The translations under genes and the position numbers were made by a program. A DNA stretch of 37,020 nucleotides from Draconibacterium orientale (GTDB lineage Bacteria > Bacteroidota > Bacteroidia > Bacteroidales > UBA12170): the NCBI GenBank assembly GCA_020718205.1, contig DYSN01000025.1, forward strand, positions 1 to 37,020, written 5' to 3'. Every line of letters begins with the position of its first letter. Position 1 is the first letter of the stretch. The notes below the pieces were generated by a model. It was not told the origin of the DNA and searched no databases. It saw only the letters and a program-made list of their open reading frames with translations. This document shows positions 32,454 through 37,020 of this stretch, piece by piece.

Positions 32454-35400
32454 ATGAATTATATATTTACAAATTGGTCATTATTTTGGCACTTTCTGCG
32501 AACAGTTCTTTTAAAAAGAACCCTTTATAAAATATTTATCTTATTAGTTTTTGGGTTTTCACCCGCCATTTTATCAGCACAGAACTTTTTATGCGATGCT
32601 TCCGAGCCCTTTTGTACTAGCGAAGCTGTGACTTATTCTGCTGGAGTAGATGCAGGAAGTGCAGAGCCAGGACCTAATTATGGTTGTTTGGGTTCGCAAC
32701 CAAATCCAGCCTGGCTTCACATGCAGATTTCTCTGGCTGGTAATCTTGAAATGCTGATGACCAGTGATCCTGCGAGAGATATTGACTTCATTTGCTGGGG
32801 GCCATTTATAGATCCATATGCAGCTTGTGATGGTCAGCTAACTGGAGATAAAATTGTTGATTGTAGTTATTCCCCGGCATCTGTCGAAACATGTAATATT
32901 TTAAATGCTCAGATTGGCGAGTATTACATCATTATGATTACAAACTATTCCAATCAACCTTGTGAAATCACTTTTTCCAAACCCCCGGGAGGTGGTGGAG
33001 GAGAAACCAATTGCGATATTCTCACTGTAACTGCCACCAATAATGGTCCCATTTGTGTTGGAGAAACTCTTGAACTTTATGGTGAATATGTAGAAGATGC
33101 CATTTATACATGGACAGGTCCCAATGGATTTTTCTCAAATGAACAAAATCCGATTATTTTAAACGCCCAATTTATTCATGCAGGAGTTTATGACCTAAGA
33201 GTTACTGTTGGAGGTAATACGAGTGACCCTTCTTCAACCAATGTGTCGATTATTGAAGCTTCTGATTTTCACATCCTTGATATGAATTTTGTTGAAAAGG
33301 ATACTTTTAGGGTTTGCCATGCTGAACATATGAAATTCAGAATCAATAACTGGGATTATGTGAGCGCAGTGTGGAGCGATGGCTCAACAGGTCAGGTTTC
33401 TTCTTCTTTTAATTCCACCGGACCTGTATTTGTTGAATCTACAAATCCAGTTGGATGTATTCAGCGAGACACCGTCTATCTCGAAGCCATCGATGAGCTT
33501 CTGCCTCAGCTCAGTCTGCCCGATTTTTGTTTTGGTACCGATACCATTCATGCCAATAATTTTGTCGATTTGAAAGGAGGGGTGTTTTCTGGCTCGGCCG
33601 TTACTTATCAAGATCCGTTTTATATCATCAATGCAAATCTTATCCCTGTTGGTGATTCGGTTCAAACCTTCTATCAATATGAGAATCAATACCAATGCAG
33701 TGGTGCCGACAATGTGTGGACCAAGCACTATGCCTTGCCTCCGGTAGAACTCAATCTGCCCCAAAACAGTTTGTGTATCGATGCCCATTCCATAACTTTA
33801 ACTGGTGGAACTCCCGAGCATGGTGATTATTTCGTCGATGGAATATCTTCCACCATTTTCGATCCCGCAGCCGCCGGTCGTGGCCCGCACGAAATAAAAT
33901 ATATTTTCGAAGATATTCACGGATGTATTGACAGTGTTCAATCCAACATCACAGTGAATCCTTTGCCAGTTGTATCTTACAGCCCACTGGCTCCTGTTTG
34001 CCAGCTGTCGGGTTTGCATCCTGTTAATACTGGAAATCCAACCGGCAACGGTGGAGTGGGGGTTTATAGTGGATCTCAGGTTTCTACGGATGGTTTTTTC
34101 AATACCGATACGCCCCATGGAAATTACGAGCTTGTTTACGAATACTCCGATATAAACGGATGTCAGGATACTGCGCAAAGTCGGATAAAGGTTGTTCGGG
34201 CGGCTCAGGCGGCCACCAATGTTCAGGTTGATAACAGTATTTATTGCAGCAATCTGATACCCTCTCAGGTTCACCTTTCGTGCCAGGGACTTGATAATGA
34301 CGAGAATTATTTCTGGTATGCCAACAATGTTTTGGGAGCAGCCATTGGTTCGGGGAAAAATCTAACCATTACGGCACCTTCAACCACCACAACCTATCTG
34401 GTGAGAAGCGAGACCAACTGTGGTCAGTCGGCAACAAATTCCGTAACCGTCACTGTGAACCCTTCTCCGGTGGTTTCGTTCAGCTTTGCCAACGCATGCC
34501 AGTTCGAGAAGGTTAATTTTACCGACGAGTCGCAGCTAAGCTCAGGCCATTTGGTTAGCTGGAGCTGGGATTTTGGCGATGGATTTTCATCCAGCGACCA
34601 AAATACAGTGCACTCTTACGGTTTGGCGGGTAATTTCGACGCCACTCTAACGGTGGTTTCCAATTTGGGCTGTCAATCAGATCATTCTTCACAAATCACC
34701 ATTCACCCCAAACCTCAGGCCGGATTTAGTTCTACCGAAGCCTGTTTTGGAACCCCAACACAATTTACAAGTTCGAGCGATGGTTTTGGAAGTATCCTTT
34801 CCGATTTCGGCTGGAATTTCAACAAAGGAGAAGGGCAAAGTGTGGAAGAAAATCCGGAGTTTTTATTTGCCGATTGGGGAATTGTTGAAACCGAATTACT
34901 TATAAATACGGAGTTTGGTTGTAAAGATACTTTACTCACAAAAAATATTCTGGTCGATAGTTTGCCATTGCCCTCCTTCACCTATTTCAACCCTTGCCGC
35001 AGCAATTTGGTAACTTTTACCGATCACAGTCTCCCCAATGGTAAGATAATTGATACTTATGGCTGGGAATTTGGCGATGGAAATGTTTCCGATTCGGTGA
35101 GCCCGCATCATATCTATGCCAGCGCTGCCAGTTTTTACTCCGTTAAACTGACCCTCACCGATACCAAAGGCTGCCAGAATAATTTTGTGGTGCCCGATGT
35201 GTACGTGAACCCCGATTTCTCGGTGAGCATCAATTCCATGGACGAATTTTGTCTGAACCGAAGTGAGAGTCTTCAGGCAGTGAGCAACGATCCTTTATTG
35301 ATAATGAATCATTGGGAATGGAATGTCGATGGAGCAAGTTATTCGAGCAACGAGCTTATTAATCTGGCTTTTGCCACTGCCGGAAATCATCAGGTTGAGC

Positions 35401-37020
35401 TATACGGAACGCTCATTACCAATGGAAATCCTTGTGTGGCAGCCGATTTGCAAACCATTCATGTGAACAATAACCCCGTTACCAATTTTAATTACAGCAT
35501 TCCCAACCTCGATTTCCCAACTCAATTTACCGATGCCACCACCCTTTTGGAGCCGGGGAGCCATATTGTGAGCTGGAATTGGGATTTTAAAGATATCAAT
35601 GGACAATCTACCCTTCAAAATCCAACCCATTTGTTTTCGGTGGATGGAACCTATAATGTGGAGCTCAGGGTTTTAGATGATAATACATGCGTAAATACTG
35701 CTACACAACAAGTAGTTGTTAATCCAAAACCGGGTGCTAATTTTAATTTTTCAAGAGTTTGCGAAGGCAATACCACCCAATTTACCGATGTTTCCACATC
35801 CTCTCAAGGACCAATTTTAAGCTGGCAGTGGAATTTTGGTGATCCGGCTTCCGGCTCCAATAATCTCTCAAGCCAGCAAAACCCGCAGCATCATTTCAAT
35901 CAGGCCGGAACCTACGAAGTGACGCTGATTGTGGAAGCCTTTGGTTACGATACCATTTCCAAAGACGTGATTGTTTATGAGCTTCCCAATGCACAATTCT
36001 CCTGGTCGTTGCCCTGTTTGAACGAGAAGGTAACTTTAACGGATCAGACCATTCCCGGCGATGGAACCTTGACCAACTGGGCCTGGACAGTGAGCGATGG
36101 CAGCTCTTTTGGGGTTCAAAATCCACAAATGATATTTCCGTCTACGGGCGATTTTGTAGTAGAACTTACCACCACCGATGAGTTTGGTTGTGGCGATGTT
36201 GTCAGCCGGACCATAAACATCAAGCAAAATCCCACCGCCAATTTTTCTTATGCCTTAAATTGTCTGAGTTCGCCCACGCAATTTACCAATACTTCCATCA
36301 CAGGCGATGCAGTGGTGAACCAGTTTAACTGGGATTTTGGCGACGGCACTTCAACTTCAGTCACCAATCCATCGCACGCCTATTCATCTGCGGGAAATTA
36401 TCCCGTTCAATTCAACATAACCGATGCAAATGGATGTCGCAGCAGCCGACTTATTTCGGTAACAGTGAATCCATTACCCGAGCCAGCGTTTCAGGTCATT
36501 TCACCCAAATGCCAGTTCGAAGATGTGCTCTTTGCCGATAATTCTCATTCTGTGGTGCCCATAAACTCCTACTTGTGGAGTTTTGGCGATGGAAATAGCA
36601 GCGGAAATCAAAACCCAACACATGTTTACAATGTGTATGGAGATCAGCAGGTTAGTCTTAGAGTGACCGATGCCATTGGTTGTTTTAACGATTTGCAGAA
36701 AACAGAATATATTACCCCCGATTTTAGTCTGAATATCGACGTGTTTGGCCTTTGTGAGAATATGGTGACACAGCTCAACGGCGAAGCATTCGATCCTGTT
36801 TTGATTCCCGATAACTGGAATTGGCTTTTTGAAGATGGTTCAACCGCTACAGGACAGCTCACTTCCTATATTTTTGGAAGTGGGGGAGACCATACCGTGC
36901 AGATTTCTGCCACGAAAAACGGATGTGTTGAAACCCATCAACAGATTCTTACTGTCAATCCGGCTCCCACCGCCAACTTCAACTACAGCCTCATCAGTCT
37001 CGACGATACCGTTCAGTTTA
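32454..37020 (+). CDS. Large secreted PKD-repeat protein, C-terminus beyond the window
   Basis: The reading frame is open for 1522 codons from ATG 32454 to the window edge without a stop, so the gene is partial. After 44 residues with a signal segment (KIFILLVFGFSPAILSAQ) comes a Cys-rich N-terminal domain (about 45-180) with DIDFICWGPF, DCSYSPAS and MITNYSNQPC, typical of very large Bacteroidota surface proteins. A Gly-rich hinge, PPGGGGGE, leads to Ig-like domains (about 185-670). From about residue 680 on, PKD-type repeats follow, each with a WDFGDG-like motif: WSWDFGDG, YGWEFGDG, WNWDFKD, WQWNFGD, FNWDFGDG, YLWSFGDG, WNWLFEDG. Such proteins are adhesins or gliding/surface factors, often secreted by the type IX system; its sorting domain would be at the missing C-terminus. 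Confidence 0.9.
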   Translation, partial: MNYIFTNWSLFWHFLRTVLLKRTLYKIFILLVFGFSPAILSAQNFLCDASEPFCTSEAVTYSAGVDAGSAEPGPNYGCLGSQPNPAWLHMQISLAGNLEMLMTSDPARDIDFICWGPFIDPYAACDGQLTGDKIVDCSYSPASVETCNILNAQIGEYYIIMITNYSNQPCEITFSKPPGGGGGETNCDILTVTATNNGPICVGETLELYGEYVEDAIYTWTGPNGFFSNEQNPIILNAQFIHAGVYDLRVTVGGNTSDPSSTNVSIIEASDFHILDMNFVEKDTFRVCHAEHMKFRINNWDYVSAVWSDGSTGQVSSSFNSTGPVFVESTNPVGCIQRDTVYLEAIDELLPQLSLPDFCFGTDTIHANNFVDLKGGVFSGSAVTYQDPFYIINANLIPVGDSVQTFYQYENQYQCSGADNVWTKHYALPPVELNLPQNSLCIDAHSITLTGGTPEHGDYFVDGISSTIFDPAAAGRGPHEIKYIFEDIHGCIDSVQSNITVNPLPVVSYSPLAPVCQLSGLHPVNTGNPTGNGGVGVYSGSQVSTDGFFNTDTPHGNYELVYEYSDINGCQDTAQSRIKVVRAAQAATNVQVDNSIYCSNLIPSQVHLSCQGLDNDENYFWYANNVLGAAIGSGKNLTITAPSTTTTYLVRSETNCGQSATNSVTVTVNPSPVVSFSFANACQFEKVNFTDESQLSSGHLVSWSWDFGDGFSSSDQNTVHSYGLAGNFDATLTVVSNLGCQSDHSSQITIHPKPQAGFSSTEACFGTPTQFTSSSDGFGSILSDFGWNFNKGEGQSVEENPEFLFADWGIVETELLINTEFGCKDTLLTKNILVDSLPLPSFTYFNPCRSNLVTFTDHSLPNGKIIDTYGWEFGDGNVSDSVSPHHIYASAASFYSVKLTLTDTKGCQNNFVVPDVYVNPDFSVSINSMDEFCLNRSESLQAVSNDPLLIMNHWEWNVDGASYSSNELINLAFATAGNHQVELYGTLITNGNPCVAADLQTIHVNNNPVTNFNYSIPNLDFPTQFTDATTLLEPGSHIVSWNWDFKDINGQSTLQNPTHLFSVDGTYNVELRVLDDNTCVNTATQQVVVNPKPGANFNFSRVCEGNTTQFTDVSTSSQGPILSWQWNFGDPASGSNNLSSQQNPQHHFNQAGTYEVTLIVEAFGYDTISKDVIVYELPNAQFSWSLPCLNEKVTLTDQTIPGDGTLTNWAWTVSDGSSFGVQNPQMIFPSTGDFVVELTTTDEFGCGDVVSRTINIKQNPTANFSYALNCLSSPTQFTNTSITGDAVVNQFNWDFGDGTSTSVTNPSHAYSSAGNYPVQFNITDANGCRSSRLISVTVNPLPEPAFQVISPKCQFEDVLFADNSHSVVPINSYLWSFGDGNSSGNQNPTHVYNVYGDQQVSLRVTDAIGCFNDLQKTEYITPDFSLNIDVFGLCENMVTQLNGEAFDPVLIPDNWNWLFEDGSTATGQLTSYIFGSGGDHTVQISATKNGCVETHQQILTVNPAPTANFNYSLISLDDTVQF

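Noticed and set aside
32486..32500. TGGCAC...TGC resembling a sigma-54 promoter
   Set aside because: The distance between GG and GC is 8 rather than 10 nt, and the site lies inside the coding start of the PKD protein.
33384..34274. Open frames antisense to the PKD gene
   Set aside because: They mirror a well-supported long coding frame with clear PKD motifs and show no domain of their own.
1..37020. CRISPR arrays, tRNA genes, insertion sequences, prophage or restriction genes
   Set aside because: No spaced direct repeats, no cloverleaf-like conserved tRNA blocks, and no transposase, integrase or methylase motifs were seen by reading both strands.

Overview
The window reads as a chromosomal segment from a member of the Bacteroidota, probably a free-living or marine relative of the Bacteroidales/Marinilabiliales; I cannot name the genus. 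The evidence is: upstream elements of the Bacteroidota type (-7 TAnnTTTG with TTG 17-20 nt further up) before several genes, no clear Shine-Dalgarno sequences, a TonB-dependent receptor with an N-terminal carboxypeptidase-like domain, a hybrid sensor kinase with a two-component propeller, a secreted tricorn-type protease, and a very large secreted PKD-repeat protein. I see no tRNA, rRNA, CRISPR array, transposase or phage gene.

Layout. 1-5.7 kb (minus strand): grpE-dnaJ chaperone pair; a TonB-dependent receptor behind a TPP riboswitch, hence a probable thiamin-compound importer; and a nucleoside phosphorylase. 5.8-12.5 kb (mostly plus): cinA, an unknown small membrane-anchored protein (minus), then a tight run of inositol-monophosphatase family protein, DUF2061 membrane protein, NfeD-type membrane protease and macrodomain protein, followed by a secreted coiled-coil protein, an ICMT-like methyltransferase and a small basic RHH-like protein. 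12.5-20.3 kb (minus): a hybrid sensor protein with a periplasmic solute-binding domain and a badly eroded ATPase domain, a 1080-residue tricorn-like protease, and an FGGY sugar kinase. 20.4-22.3 kb (plus): two overlapping NifX-type proteins behind a promoter that holds an ArsR/SmtB-like palindrome, then a Cys/Met-metabolism PLP enzyme. 22.4-29.2 kb (plus): a signalling block made of a sigma-54 activator-type response regulator, a 1357-residue propeller hybrid kinase and a receiver-kinase. 29.4-37.0 kb (plus): FabG, a VWA-like membrane protein, and the first 1522 codons of a secreted PKD-repeat protein that runs off the right edge.

How the parts may work together. Four signalling proteins lie within 17 kb. 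The three at 22.4-29.2 kb are adjacent and probably act as a phosphorelay feeding a sigma-54 activator. The fourth (12.5-15.0 kb) looks like a kinase that has lost ATP binding and may need a partner to phosphorylate it. The best-supported regulatory elements are the TPP riboswitch at about 4584-4656, the palindrome at 20395-20410 and the inverted repeat at 22385-22409. The candidates for unusual biology are the palindrome-controlled NifX pair with no nif genes around it, the pseudokinase-like sensor, and the riboswitch whose closing helix runs straight into a U-tract.
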